NCBI GenBank assembly: GCA_018340375.1
Contig: JAFFJZ010000025.1
Span: 3,053,501-3,117,500 of the forward strand
DNA: 64,000 nt
Origin: Gonatopus flavifemur
Taxonomy: Eukaryota > Arthropoda > Insecta > Hymenoptera > Dryinidae
Direction: 5' to 3'
Notes under the pieces: model-generated
Seen by the model: the letters and a program-made list of their open reading frames with translations, nothing else
Database searches by the model: none
What the model was told of the DNA's origin: nothing
Shown here: piece by piece, positions 1 to 11,757 of the stretch
How positions within the stretch are numbered: position 1 is the first letter of the stretch
Layout: each line of letters starts with the position of its first letter
Position numbers and translations under genes: made by a program

Positions 1-451
1 CAGCTTCATCCTTTTATGATTCTTGAATTCATTGATGAATGATCTTTTTTCTCAAGATTCAGTGATGAAGTAGATAATGGGATTCAATGATCTTCGACAT
101 GTTTTCTGTCACTCGCAAGATTCAGTGGGTTTTCACATATCCTCCCACTGCATACGATTCGGTTGATCTAATTTCTGTAGTCTAAAAACCTCATTGGGGA
201 TGAGAGGTGATGTGATAAAAGCACACACATTTCCCGATTATTTTTCTTATTCATGATACAATTCATTACGTGTTTTTCATCCAGGAACGCTTCAAGGCGC
301 AATGAAGATAGTTTATATTGGGATGAGGTTTACTTATGCACAAAACATGAACAGAGTGAGATCAAAATGGACGAAGTATGGCTAAGATTCTAATTAACTA
401 AATTGCAAAAAAGAATTCAACATCGAGCACGCAGAATGAGAACTATACATT
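1..451. other. Flanking sequence, no gene seen
   Basis: AT-rich sequence with no convincing open reading frame or repeat. Its last ten bases (442-451, ACTATACATT) match 9 of 10 bases at 10469-10478 and are read as the left target-site duplication of the element that starts at 452. Confidence 0.6.
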
Positions 452-650
452 AAGGTGGGCCGGAAAACCAAAATTTTTGAAATCCGGAACGTAATAGTGC
501 GGCAAAAACGGTCTGGAGGAACACAAATCGAATGAAAAAAAGATCATTCAAATCGGTCAACATTTGACCCTCCCGCATCGAGCTTGAAGTTTTTCAGTTT
601 TTACAATATTTAGCGAATGCAATATATTTAGTCGGAGGAATTCATATTTC
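452..650 (+). repeat. Left terminal inverted repeat of the 10-kb element
   Basis: About 190 bp starting AAGGTGGGCCGGAAAACC, mirrored at 10284-10468 with scattered substitutions and small indels. Both copies share the blocks around TTTGACCGATTTGAATGATC and the GCATTCG motif near the inner end. Confidence 0.8.
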
Positions 651-1062
651 ACTATTTAGTATGGGGAAATAATTGTTGAGTATATAGAAGAGTTTGCAAT
701 CCCTCATCACTCCGCAGGAAAGCTTTAGATCAAAAGATGCCAAAGGAAAAATCGAATGAATTTCCGTGAGGATTGGGCTCCTGAAAAAATTTTAATTATT
801 TTAAAATCATCTTGTATACAATATAAAAGTTCTTGCTCGTGCAGCTCTTGATTCGACTTGAATATCGGAGCGACTCAGAAATCACCACGGGAAGGTAGCT
901 ACACTTCGAGTTCCGCCCACACCCTTCCCAACCAACCATCCAAAAACGGGATACATGTTTTTTTTTACGTTTATGTTTTTTATTTTTTCATAAGGGCATA
1001 CATAACATACATATTATTGAATATGTAATGGTTTATTGTCAATTAAAAGTGATCCTCCACTC

Positions 1063-3260
1063 CTAAACAGGGAATTGTGCCTTGTTCGAGAACGAAGGCA
1101 TGCTTTTTCTGGACATCAAAGTGGTTCGGATGAAACCATCCCTATTCTCATACCCAACAACTTTTCCTGCTGCCTCTGTCACCAACTTAACACAGCGCTC
1201 GACTGATTGAGCATGGCTAGGAAATCCTTCAGCATCCCAATCTGGGATACATGTAGATTCTATCTGCGAGGTTACGTATTCAGTTGAGACATAGCGTGAA
1301 AGGGGTGGCGAAGCCGGTTTAGTGGAGTTCCAGTGGATACAGTGTGAATAGTCTGTCGCAGCAAAGTTAATTTTTGGGATAAAAAAATCACGAACTGGCT
1401 TCTTTTGCTTTGGATTTGCTGTTCTTGCCTCAATTATTTTTTTCAGGCCAAGTTCTCTAATATCTCTCCTGTCATCCATTGCCATTGATAAGAGTAAGTT
1501 CTCTGGATGAGCGAAGTACGCGTTGCGTTGGATAACAGGATCTATAATTTGGATGAGATTTTCAGGTAAGTACCTTGAGGTTACGATAACCTTGAGGACA
1601 TGTTCAGGCCCGTCTAGGATAGAACTATTCTTCTTGATGGCGAACCATGCAGGCATATAACAAGTAAGTATGAACCTCACTTTCTGTATCAGTTCATTGG
1701 ATGGATTTGTTGTTGATATGTATAACCTGAAAGTTCGATTTGCAGCTGTGAGCCACCGAGCATGACACATCGGGCCAGGATCTGAAACAGCTAAATCTGC
1801 AGGACAGTATCCTGATTTGACAGCTGGAACGATATTCAACAGATACTTCTGATCCTTGCTATGTTGTTTGAAGATTTCCTCATCAAGAGATGGGATGTCA
1901 CAATCAATGCTATCGAACTCAACGACAGGTAAACTTTCGCAACCCACAAGACATTCACCAATTGGACCAGAAAACAATTTTGGACCTGTAGTTTGGCCAT
2001 CTCAATGCTCAAATAAATGTCCTAATGGAAGCTCATTAAAATGTAACAAGCAAATGATCCATTGGAGTGATCTTCTGAAAATCATTTCTAAATTGTGAAT
2101 TACACCATTCTTCCATCCAGTATTAGTTGCTGTTCCATCACAACCAATTACATCTAAGTCCCCGAGAGAAATGTTACATTCATTCAGATGTGACATAATG
2201 CTATCAGTAATATTTCTTCCAGAGTCCGACATTGGAGACACATGACTGATGTAATTAGACCCTGGCTCTTGAATCAATGAAATGTGTTCCTCTTTCACCA
2301 GCCTGCGAAAGTTGTTGGCATGCATTGTTTCAACAACCAGAGTATCATCTTTCCTGCCATCAAAGTATAACCCTCGAACGATAATATCAATACTTGTCTG
2401 TGAGTTGAATCGCTCACTAACGCAGTCGATTTGAGTGGAATCCTCATCCGTGTGCTTGTTGATGGCTTATATTTTTTTGCAGGGACAAAAGTTCCATCTC
2501 CATGATTCTCGACAGATTCAGGCTCTTGGTGTTCGACTTTTGCTGGAGTTGGTTTAAGAGGACTATCGTGCAAGTCTATTTCATCTGAGTTCATGACATG
2601 AAATTGACACGAAGATTCTGACCTTTTTCTATCGAAGTGAGTGAGTTGTCGCTCTTGCCTCAGAAGTCTTTTGGTAAGTCTCGTAGATTCTGTTTCGTCG
2701 ACTTGTCCTATTTTCCCAAATCTCCCATTCCTTTGTCCGTACATAAATCTGATTTCAAGAAATGGAATTTTCTTTGATTTCTCACAATCACAATTATTGG
2801 AAATTGGACATGTACAACTTTGAATGCTTTTTTCACAGATGCAGTTCCGGGTCATTGGACATTCACAGTGTGCTACATCGGAAAGTTGTACAGCTTCCTT
2901 CTTGAACTTTCCCGACTTAACTTTGTAACTTTCTTTTTCTTTGTCCCTAGTGTAAGATTTCCGTATTCTGTAATATGAATCGTGGTATGATTTTATCATT
3001 TGTATGATTATTGTTTCTGTAACTGTAGGGACAGTTACTGAATTGTACTGAGCCATAATTTTCCTTGCAACTGCTCCAGCTACATTGAAAAAACTAACTG
3101 TTTCGTAATTGACTTCTGAAGCCAGCTTAAATCGTTCTTCAAAACGACATCTCAAAACTTCCTCGTACGTAGGAAGTTGGGGAGTTGGTAGGTCCTTTGG
3201 ACTCCCGAAAATTGGACAAGAAAATACTTCCCGACCCATGTGTTTCCTTGGGGCTTTCAT
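1063..3260 (-). pseudogene. C(2)H-type DDE transposase-like gene, broken
   Basis: Three minus-strand open stretches form one broken gene: 3260-2295, 2325-2002 and 1977-1063. A frameshift falls near 2390, where the first frame is left and the text FDGRKDDT followed by MHANNFRRLV continues in another. One in-frame TGA lies at 2002-2004, after which the same frame runs on through FSGPIG. The N-terminal part holds a cysteine-rich stretch (CECP..CICEK..CTCP..CDCEK). Downstream are a possible first catalytic Asp (FDGRKDDT), a second (GCDGTATNTG) and a CxxH motif (ICLLH) about 35 residues later, the layout known for hAT/P/Kolobok-like RNase H-fold transposases. The catalytic Glu was not assigned. 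I know similar sequences only as uncharacterised arthropod and cnidarian proteins. It probably mobilised the element bounded at 452 and 10468. Confidence 0.65.
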
Positions 3261-4396
3261 CTTTCAATGATGGGAAAGCCTTGGAACTACGAAATGTACC
3301 CAATATAATCAGATGGAATGTAGGCCTACTACGCTCTGAATATCGTGGATATCAGTGAAAAAATAACGAAGTTGTCGGGGTAATAATTTCTGGATCTCTA
3401 CGAAAGAAAATCAGCAACGGCCAGTATGACCGCTTGCTAAAACAAATGAAGTACTTGCTGGAAAAAATGCAACGCCTCTGCTGTGCTCGTAAATTTCTGT
3501 GCCGTTCGCGTCACGTGAGTGAGGTAAGCAGTCGGTCCAAATATCTGGGCAGTACACTTCTGATCAGCGTGTCCACAACGAATACGAGAACTTACGCATA
3601 CGGTGCAGTGATGCCAGCATTTGGTCGACCGAGTCGATTTACCCTCTCCATCGGACCATTTCTCGTTCCCACCACTCCAGCCGGGTGCACGCACACATTG
3701 AAACCCGTATTCATGTGATTCGGAAGCGGTCGGGTCACTTCGAGTCGGCTCGGACAATCGAGAGAGAACCAACTAACCGTCGGTCTCTGTCCTCTCAATA
3801 TGTTTTGCGATCGGCTAACTCCGTGCACGATCGGAGAAAGTTTAAAGCCCACGCGGTCGACTTACCGAGAAGTTTCACCGTTTTTTTTTCCCGAAGCGAC
3901 AATTTTATTGTAATCAGTATCGAATTGACTTACCCGGCACCCCGGGCAATTCTCGGCCGGGGCCTTTCGATATTTTTTTTTCAATTAAAGAGCCAGTTTA
4001 ATACTGATTATTAAATGATCACGATAAAATATAGATTTGATGCATCTCATCATTCAATTGGATGAAATTTAATATAAGTAAATAATTTTTCAATCATTAT
4101 TTATTTCTCATGAATTTTAGAAGATTATTGGTTCTTCTTATGACTGATTATGAAGCTTTCAAGAACACCTATATGTATTCTATGGGAATTTTTTCATGGT
4201 TACGCAATTTTAATAATTTTTTTAAATCTTGATAATTTTCCAATGAATTTTATCGGAGTTGTCAATCAATCGATGGTTCAAAAAATCTCGGATAGTTTGG
4301 GGATTTATGATAAATATCCTGCGGTGAATTCCTGAATTTTCCCTGATGAAATAATGATTTAGAAATCACTATGATATCCCAATGAGGATAATCAAA

Positions 4397-4697
4397 TCGA
4401 CATCGATTATCAGATGAAATATCAAAATATTGAGACTGAATATTCAATTAATTGAGTGCAAATTATTTTCGATGAACTGAATAATTAGATTTGAGCATTC
4501 AAATTGATATTTCATCATTTCACACACTTTTAGTCTCTTTCCTTCGCTGTATCACTTCATAGAGGTAATATGTGGTTGCCAATACTATAAGAACCCATAG
4601 CCTAGCGGCAAAAGACATGATTCTTGCGAAGGAACGGTCGAGTTCGATTCCGCGTAGAGACATTGCATTTTTTTGTCATTTCTCTGGTGAACAATTC
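4397..4697 (+). repeat. ~300-bp insertion with tRNA-like Pol III box motifs, left arm only
   Basis: The right arm of foldback 1 runs straight from the sequence matching 4391 to that matching 4698 (near 7446-7472), so these ~300 bp were inserted into the left arm or lost from the right. Inside are an A-box-like stretch (TAGCCTAGCGGC, about 4598-4609), a B-box-like stretch (GAGTTCGATTCC, about 4640-4651) and a T7 run at 4668-4674. The T arm does not pair well, so this is not a functional tRNA. It could be a SINE or a tRNA pseudogene-bearing insert; no clear duplication was seen. Confidence 0.5.
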
Positions 4698-4840
4698 AAT
4701 TTCACATCCAATTATTATTTTTCATGTCATTTAATCGTCATTTTCTTGATATCCTCAATGTTTCAAATGCACTCGCGGATTTGACGAAGTACTGGTTCTA
4801 GTCGATTGAAAATTTCCCAAGTATTCGTGTCCGTGAGATA

Positions 4841-5690
4841 TAGATCGGTCGATTCAAAATCTTCTGAGAAGGAAAATCGATATCACTCCGGAGGAACGTT
4901 CTTGAACAGGTGTACTTGCAAATTTCATCAATGCCTCCGGCAATTTGATGAAAAAATTCCAAAGATTCGTCTCTGTGGAATATAGACCTATCAATCCCAG
5001 ATGTTCTGAAATGGAGAATGAACAGCAGTTCAGAAGAATGTTTTTAGAAGAGTTTACTTGCAAATTTCATCAAAGCCTTCGGCAATTTGATGAAAAAATT
5101 CCAAAAATTTGTCTTCGTGGGATATAGACCGATCGTTTCGGGATCTTCTGAGAAGAAAAATGAATATCACTTCGGGGGAACGTTTTGAGAAAAGCGTACT
5201 TGTGGATTTCATCAAAGCCTTCGGCAATTTGATGACAAAATTCCAGAAATTCGTCTGTATGGAATAAAGACCGATCGATCCGAAATGTTCTGAAATGGAA
5301 TATGTCCAGCACTTCAGAGAAATGTTCTTAGAAGAGGTACCTTGCAAATTTCATCGAACCCTTTGACAAATTGATGAAAAATTTCAGAAATTTGTCTCCG
5401 TGGAATATAGACCGATCGATTCGAAACCTTCTGTGAAGAAAAAAACAATATCACTGCAGAGAAACGTTTTGAAAGAAGCGTACTCGCGAATTCCATCAAA
5501 GTCTCCGGCAATTTGATGACGAAATTTCAAAAATTCGTCTCTATGGAATAAAGACTGATATATCTGAAATCTTCTGGAATGGAAAATGAACACCACTTCG
5601 GAGGAAGGTTCTCAAGAAGCGCGTAAGTGACATTATGTCATTATAGTATAGAACTGATGTCAAACACACCAATTCTATCGAACTTCATCT
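4841..5690 (+). repeat. Tandem repeats, ~142-bp unit, six copies in left arm
   Basis: The landmark (T/A)AGACCGATCG recurs at 4841, 4983, 5125, 5267, 5408 and 5551, a step of 141-143 bp. Units alternate between two types, one with CTTCTGAGAAG..GATATCAC and one with TTCTGAAATGG..CAGCAC. The higher-order period is therefore about 284 bp. Confidence 0.85.
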
Positions 5691-5963
5691 GGATTCCGAT
5701 ACGCTGCACCCAGGGAAGCTCCACATCACACGGAGAAAAGAGTATTGCTGGCATAACAAGCAGGTCTGTTATCGTAGCGCCTGCAAGAAAAATTAGCTGA
5801 AAGAGCAAGAAGAATGATTGACACAACTACATGTTTTTGCTGACATAAACAAATTTGTTAACAGAACTAACGTCTCAGCTGCTGGAGTACATATTTTTGC
5901 GAGCACAACCAATTTCTTCGTAGGCGCTATAGTAGCAGAACATTTTTTCTCCCTGCAGTTGTG

Positions 5964-6479
5964 ATGAAAAAATTCCAAAAATTCGTCTCTGTGGAATAAA
6001 GACCGATCGATCCCAGATGTCCTGAAATGAAGAATGAACAGCAGTTTGGAGAAATGTTTTTAGAAGAGTTTACTCGCAAATTTGATCAAACCCTCTGACA
6101 AATTGATGGAAAAATTTCAAAAATTCGTCTCCGTGGCATATAGACCGATCGATTCGAAATTTTCCGAAATGAAAAATGAACAGCACTTCAGAGGAACTTT
6201 TTCGAGAAGTGCGTTTGCAAATTTCGTACTCCTTCCCGCATCACCCAGCAGGTGAAGTACAAGCGAATGCGTTCTTTTTCAACCCTGAGAAGATGAATAG
6301 CTCAATTACAGCCACGAATGAAATCCAACGATTCTCATTTCAGATTGGAATGATACCTCAAGCAAGGAAGGAGAGGTTCCAAACTGTATATCTTACGGAG
6401 TCCCTATTCGCACGATTCCTCAAGTAGCTTGAGCTACCAGAATGTGAGTCGATTTCATAACAGTGCGTGCGAGATATGC
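5964..6479. repeat. Loop of foldback 1 with two further 142-bp units
   Basis: Two more units of the same family start near 5997 and 6139. They are followed by ~240 bp of unique sequence. No gene is evident. Confidence 0.6.
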
Positions 6480-6884
6480 CACAACTGCAGGGAGAAAAAA
6501 TGTTCTGCTACTATAGCGCCTACGAAGAAATTGGTTGTGCTCGCAAAAATATGTACTCCAGCAGCTGAGACGTTAGTTCTGTTAACAAATTTGTTTATGT
6601 CAGCAAAAACATGTAGTTGTGTCAATCATTCTTCTTGCTCTTTCAGCTAATTTTTCTTGCAGGCGCTACGATAACAGACCTGCTTGTTATGCCAGCAATA
6701 CTTTTTTCTTCGTGTGGTGTGAAGCTTTCCTGGGTGCAGCGTATCGGAATTCAGATGAAGTTCGATAGAATTGGTGTGTTTGACATCAGTTCTATACTAT
6801 AATGACATAATGTCACTTACGCGCTTCTTGAGAACCTTCCTCCGAAGTGGTGTTCATTTTTCATTCCAGAAGATTTCAGATATA

Positions 6885-7330
6885 TCAGTCTTTATTCCAT
6901 AGAGACGAATTTTTGAAATTTTGTCATCAAATTGCCGAAGACTTTGATGGAATTCGCGAGTACGCTTCTTTCAAAACGTTTCTCTGCAGTGATATTGTTT
7001 TTTCTTTACAGGAGGTTTCGAATCGATCGGTCTATATTCCACGGAGACAAATTTCTGAAATTTCTCATCAATTTGTCAAAGGGTTCGATGAAATTTGCAA
7101 GGTACCTCTTTTAAGAACATTTCTCTAGAGTGCTGGACATATTCCATTTCAGAACATTCCGGATCGATCGGTCTTTATTCCATACAGACGAATTTCTGGA
7201 ATTTTGTCATCAAATTGCCGAAGGCATTGATGAAATTTGCAAGTACACCTCTTCAAAAACGTTCTTCCGGAGTGATATCGATTTTTCTTCTCAGAAGATT
7301 TTGAATCGATCGATCTATATCTCACGGACA
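6885..7330 (-). repeat. Tandem repeats, ~142-bp unit, four copies in right arm
   Basis: Mirror images of the left-arm units starting at 5551, 5408, 5267 and 4841, in that order. The units corresponding to 4983 and 5125 are missing. The gap equals one 284-bp two-unit block. Confidence 0.8.
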
Positions 7331-8285
7331 CGAATACTTGGGAAATTTTCAATCGACTCGAACCAGCACTTCGTCAAATCCGCGAGTGCATTTGAAACAT
7401 TGAGGATATCAAAAAAATGACGATTTAATGACATGAAAAATAATAATTGGATGTGAAATTGATTTGATTATCCTCATTGGGATATCATAGTGATTTCTAA
7501 ATCATTATTTCATCAGGGAAAATTCAGGAATTCACCGCAGGATATTTATCATAAATCCCCAAACTATCCGAGAGTTTTTCAACCATCGATTGATTGACAA
7601 CTCTAATAAATTTCATTGGAAAACTATCAAGATTCAAAAAAATTATTAAAAATGCGTAACTATGAAAAAAATTCCCATGGAATACATATAGGTGTTCTTG
7701 AAAGCTTCATAATCAGTCATAAGAAGAACCAATAATCTTCTAAAATTCATGAGAAATAAATAATGATTGAAAAATTATTTACTTATATTAAATTTCATCC
7801 AATTGAATGATGAGATGCATCAAATCTATATTTCATCGTGATAATTTGATAATCAGTATTGAACTGGCTCTGTAATTGGGGAAAAAAAAATATCGAAGGG
7901 CCCCGGCCGAGAATTGCCCGGGGCGACGGGTAAGTCAGTTCGATACTGATCACAATAAAATTGTCGCTTGGGAAAGAAAAAGCGGTGGAACTTTTCGGTA
8001 AGTCGACCGCGTGGGCTTTAAACTTTTTCCGATCTTGCACGGAGTTAGTCGATCGCAAAACATATTGAGAGGACAAAGACCGACGGATAGTTGGTTCTCT
8101 CTCGATTGTCTGAGCCGACTCGAAGTGACCCGACCGCTTCCGAATCACATGAATACGGGTTTTAATGTGTGCGTGCACCCGGCTGGAGTGGTGGGGACGA
8201 GAAATGCCCCGATGGAGAGGGTAAATCGACTCGGTCGACCAAATGCTGGCATCACTGATACGACGCATATGCAAAACTTCTATAT

Positions 8286-8334
8286 TGCGTATATGTATGT
8301 ATGTATGTATATTATATGTATATATATATATATA
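8286..8334 (+). repeat. Microsatellite GTAT/TA
   Basis: Runs of GTAT followed by (TA)n sit between foldback 1 and foldback 2 and provide the TA at the left edge of the next element. Confidence 0.8.
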
Positions 8335-10170
8335 CAGGGTGGTTTAAAATTCCCGCACTCTTTTTTGGGAGTAGATTCCTGATGAAATTCTAAAACGATT
8401 TGTCCTGTTGCACAATGCTCTCCGACGCATGATTTCCGAGATATAATTAATTAAAGCTGACTAATTATGAGGTGGATCCATCGGTCATTAAGGAGCGTCA
8501 TAACAGAACAAGAGAGGAAGGTGCTTGCAGAGGGCGCTCATACGATCAGCTGATCGGTATAATCGATACGATTTACCAACATACAAATTGGTCAATTTTC
8601 TATGTAGAACGATTGAATTTGTTGACACTGTGGAAAAATTGATGATTGTCATGAATTCTTATCACGATATGCTGTAGGTTGAAGTTGTAATTTCAGCAAT
8701 GATTTTTATTACGCAGACAAATGTGAAATAGTGTTATTTCGTAGGGATAAGGATTCAAGTGGGAGAAAAAAGTATAACTACTCGTTTCCAATCAGAATTC
8801 TCATGTAAAAAAGAAAACATGAGATTTTTAATTCATCCGATACCCAATTTGAACGGTTTGATTAGTAAGTTTAACACAAGAGATTGGATTCCGAATCCTG
8901 TATTCTGATTGGTCGAGGATCAATGTATGTTAGATCAATCCTCGGCCGTTTCAAATGATTCTTCTGAAGAATGTGTTTTCGACTTATCCCAACCACAACA
9001 TTGAACAATGATGAATTTATCCGAATTCACCCTTTTTACATCATTCGATGATTATAAAGGGTTTATCGAACGTTAATAACTTACTTGAGATCACTCAAGA
9101 TCATTCATGTTTAAATCAAAATCTAATTCAAATTGTGTGCAAGTTTGAGCACGTTTCTACGTTTAGACAATGTATTCGTCTTCAAAAGGACGGATTTGGT
9201 TAATCTTCAAAGACAATTCTTCTTCCATTTGAAATAACAATATGCCCTTTGAAGTCATATGTGCTTTAAATGAAACTGTTTCGAGCTGTCACCTGATTGG
9301 TTGATTCGTATCACGAATGGTTGATTTGAGCTCAACAAACCGTATGTGATTACAATGTCAATCAAGTGCAATGATTGGGTCGTATACGATGTCACACCTT
9401 GTATTTTCGTCAAAATTGATGGATTCTGCAAGTTGAAGTAAGTTATTAACGTTCGATAAACCCTTTATAATCATCGAATGATGTAAAAAAGGTGAATTCG
9501 AATAAATTCATCATTGTTCAATGTTGTGGTTGGGATAAGTCGGAAACACATTCTTCAGAAGGATCATTTGAAACGGCCGAGGATTGATCTAACATACATT
9601 GATTCTCGACCAATCAGAATACAGGATTCGGAATCCAATCTCTTGTGTCAAACTTACTAATCAAACCGTTCAAATTGGGTATCGGATGAATGAAAATTCT
9701 CATGTTTTCTTTTTTACATGAAAATTCTGATTGAAAACGAGTAGTTATACTTTTTTCTCCCACTTGAATTCCTATCCCTACGAAATAACACTATTTTACA
9801 TTTGTCTGCGTAATAAAAATCATTACTGAAATTACAACTTTCACCTACAGCATATCGTGATAAGAATTCATGACAATAATCAATTTCTCCACAGTGTCGA
9901 CGAATTCAATCGTTCCACATAGGAAATTGACCAATTTGTATGTTGGTAAATCGTATCGATTATACCGATCAGCTGATCGTATGAGCGCCCTCTGCAAGCA
10001 CCTTCCTCTCTGCTTAATGACCGATGGATCCACCTCATAATTAGTCAACTTTAATTAATTATATCTCGGAAATTATGCGTCGGAGAGCATTGTGCAACAG
10101 GACAAATCGTTTTAGAATTTCATCAGGAATCTACTCCCAAAAAAGAGTGCGGGAATTTTGAATCACCCTG
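8335..10170. mobile_element. Giant foldback element 2 (CAGGGTG ends, TA flanks)
   Basis: Left arm 8335-9086 and right arm 9436-10170 are near-perfect reverse complements, with a 349-bp loop. The ends read CAGGGTG and CACCCTG and are flanked by TA on both sides, as for Tc1/mariner-type insertions. No transposase is present. The short open frames in the arms are mirror images of each other and not genes. Confidence 0.8.
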
Positions 10171-10283
10171 TATACATATATATATATATTCATTTATTTA
10201 TTTATACATTAATCCAACACTATTAACTATGTTTCTATGCTTGACAATCATTTTCTGACACTGAATAATGGGATATAAACTTT

Positions 10284-10468
10284 TTCGAGGAAATATATTG
10301 CATTCGCCAAAAATTGTAAAAACTGAAAAACTTCAAGCTCGATGCGCGAGGGTCAAATGTTGACCGATTTGAATGATCTTTTTTTCATTCGATTTGTGTT
10401 CCTCCAGACCGTCTTTTCCGCACTATTACGTTCCGGATTCCAAAAATTTTGGTTTTCCGGCCCACCCT
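10284..10468 (-). repeat. Right terminal inverted repeat of the 10-kb element
   Basis: Reverse complement of 452-650. The outer end reads CCGGCCCACCCT and is followed directly by the right copy of the proposed target duplication. Confidence 0.8.
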
Positions 10469-10619
10469 ACCATACATTGCACAGTTTTCATTTAGACGTA
10501 AATTAACAGGGCATTCAAGCTTCCGCTCATTTGCTGTAATCAGCAATTATTACTAGGAAAGGAAGAGAGACAGGGCGCAATTATGAACATCCATCAACTA
10601 TTCTAGTGTGCTGCAAGAA

Positions 10620-10654
10620 TATTATTTATTTATTTATTTATTTATTTATTCGAT
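10620..10654 (+). repeat. Microsatellite (TTTA)n
   Basis: About eight consecutive TTTA units. Confidence 0.9.
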
Positions 10655-11640
10655 GTACGGGTTGAACCCATTAGTTTACAAAGTAGTGAAAAATATTATT
10701 CAGATTCCTCAATTTCTCTCTCCATATACGAATACAAAAACCCTGCCAATTGGCACGTAGCTCCCTTGTTCGTGTTTGAAATCAACTGAAGAAACCATAA
10801 CTGGCATGTGGTATAAATTTCATTGCAATTGAATAACAGGGAGCGAAGATATTCGCTGTCGCAATATCACAATTTTTGTTATATCGTTTCCTCTTCTCCT
10901 CCCGTTCCCCTGTAAGGATCGAGTTGACAGTTACATGATACTACCATCGACCCTGCATGAAACCGTGGTCCGAATTTCATAAGGATCCGATTAAAGGAAC
11001 GGGAAATATCCGCATGATTACGATGATAAAAAAATGTTCAAATCTCGGTTCGGAGCTCATTGCTCACTCTTTTCTTTCCTCCCTCCCGATTTGCCTGAAA
11101 TTCATATCATACAACTAACACTTTGTGAACTGAACAGTCTCTGAGTCCCACGGCATTCGGATGATATCAACATAGAGAAGGCATTGTTTAAAAATATTGT
11201 CAAAAAATGCAGACCATGAAGAAAAATTTTCCACAGTTTCGAACCGATCGGGATGAAACTCATGTGAGACCACTATCAGGTAAAAACTAGAAGATGGTAT
11301 ACGTTTCATTCGGATCGGATAATAGGGAGCGGAGATATGCAGGGTGCGAAATCACAGTTTTCGATCAAATTCTTCTTACCACTCCTGTTCTTCAATCAAA
11401 ATCAGGTTGAAACTCATTCTACACTGTTACCGACTCCACACGCAACTGTGGTCAAAATTTTATAATGATCGCATAGGTAGATCTTGAGCTCCGTACGTAC
11501 GTACGAGAAAAAAATCCTACAGACGGACACGACACCAAAGTTGCTCCCTGAGTCCTGGGAAACATTTTGGGCTAAGGAATTTTCGTTTTGGAGACAAAAG
11601 ATTTTTCGGCTCCCCGTAACGATCACTAAGCTCCTTCTTA
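10655..11640. other. Unclassified sequence, possibly diverged tandem repeats
   Basis: No gene seen. The phrase AACAGGGAGCGAAGATAT near 10845 has a counterpart ATAGGGAGCGGAGATATG near 11323. Both follow a 'cattcgga/cattgcaat' motif and precede a 'cacagtttt/cacaattttt' motif, which suggests old, diverged repeats several hundred bases apart. Confidence 0.35.
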
Positions 11641-11660
11641 ACGAGGGAGCAAAATAAGTA

Positions 11661-11757
11661 CAGTAGACTCTGAATGTGTCCTCCGACCTCTCTTTTTAAC
11701 TCTCCGTCATGTGGAATGTTGAGAAGAGAGGTCGGTGGACACATTCGGAGTCTACTG
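11661..11757. mobile_element. 97-bp palindromic MITE, TA flanks
   Basis: The ends CAGTAGACTC and GAGTCTACTG are inverted repeats extending ~35 bp (through GTGTCC..CCGACCTCTCTT). TA stands on both sides (11659-11660, 11758-11759). This fits a non-autonomous Tc1/mariner-type element. Confidence 0.85.

Larger units (their letters stand above)
3606..8257. mobile_element. Giant foldback element 1 (hAT-like ends, internal 142-bp tandem repeats)
   Basis: The left arm (3606-5963) and right arm (6480-8257) are reverse complements over almost their whole length; the loop is 5964-6479. Both ends read CAGTGATGCCAGCATTTGG. CAGTG termini with flanks ATACGGTG (3598-3605) and ATACGACG (8258-8265; 6 of 8 identical) suggest a decayed 8-bp hAT-type duplication. 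No transposase is encoded. The open frames in the arms are shadows of the repeats. Confidence 0.8.
452..10468 (-). mobile_element. DNA transposon, ~190-bp TIRs, 10-bp target duplication, host of two nested foldbacks
   Basis: The sequence from 452 to about 650 (starting AAGGTGGGCCGG) recurs in reverse complement at about 10284-10468 (ending CCGGCCCACCCT). The flanks ACTATACATT (442-451) and ACCATACATT (10469-10478) agree at 9 of 10 bases, so a 9-10 bp target duplication is likely; the exactly identical core is 7 bp. Between the TIRs lies a minus-strand transposase-like pseudogene (1063-3260). Most of the remaining length is two later palindromic elements. A 9-10 bp duplication is usual for Mutator-like elements and 8 bp for hAT or P types, so the superfamily is left open. 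Confidence 0.7.

Noticed and set aside
4588..4675. Functional tRNA gene
   Set aside because: B-box-like word present, but the T stem and acceptor do not pair and no anticodon arm can be drawn with confidence.
4854..5596. Series of 60-97-codon frames on both strands (e.g. 5054-5347, 5384-5596)
   Set aside because: They repeat every 142 bp and are mirrored in the other arm; they are in-phase shadows of tandem repeats, not genes.
7795..8382. Frames of 123-159 codons at the outer ends of foldback 1
   Set aside because: They are the mirror image of frames at 3592-4014, occur on both strands at once and show no motif.
8568..10048. 67-codon frame at 9845-10048 and its mirror
   Set aside because: Lies in the perfect palindrome of foldback 2 with no protein-like features.
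3606..10170. Assembly artefact creating inverted duplications
   Set aside because: Cannot be excluded, but defined TIRs, different flanks and arm-specific insertions argue for real foldback elements.
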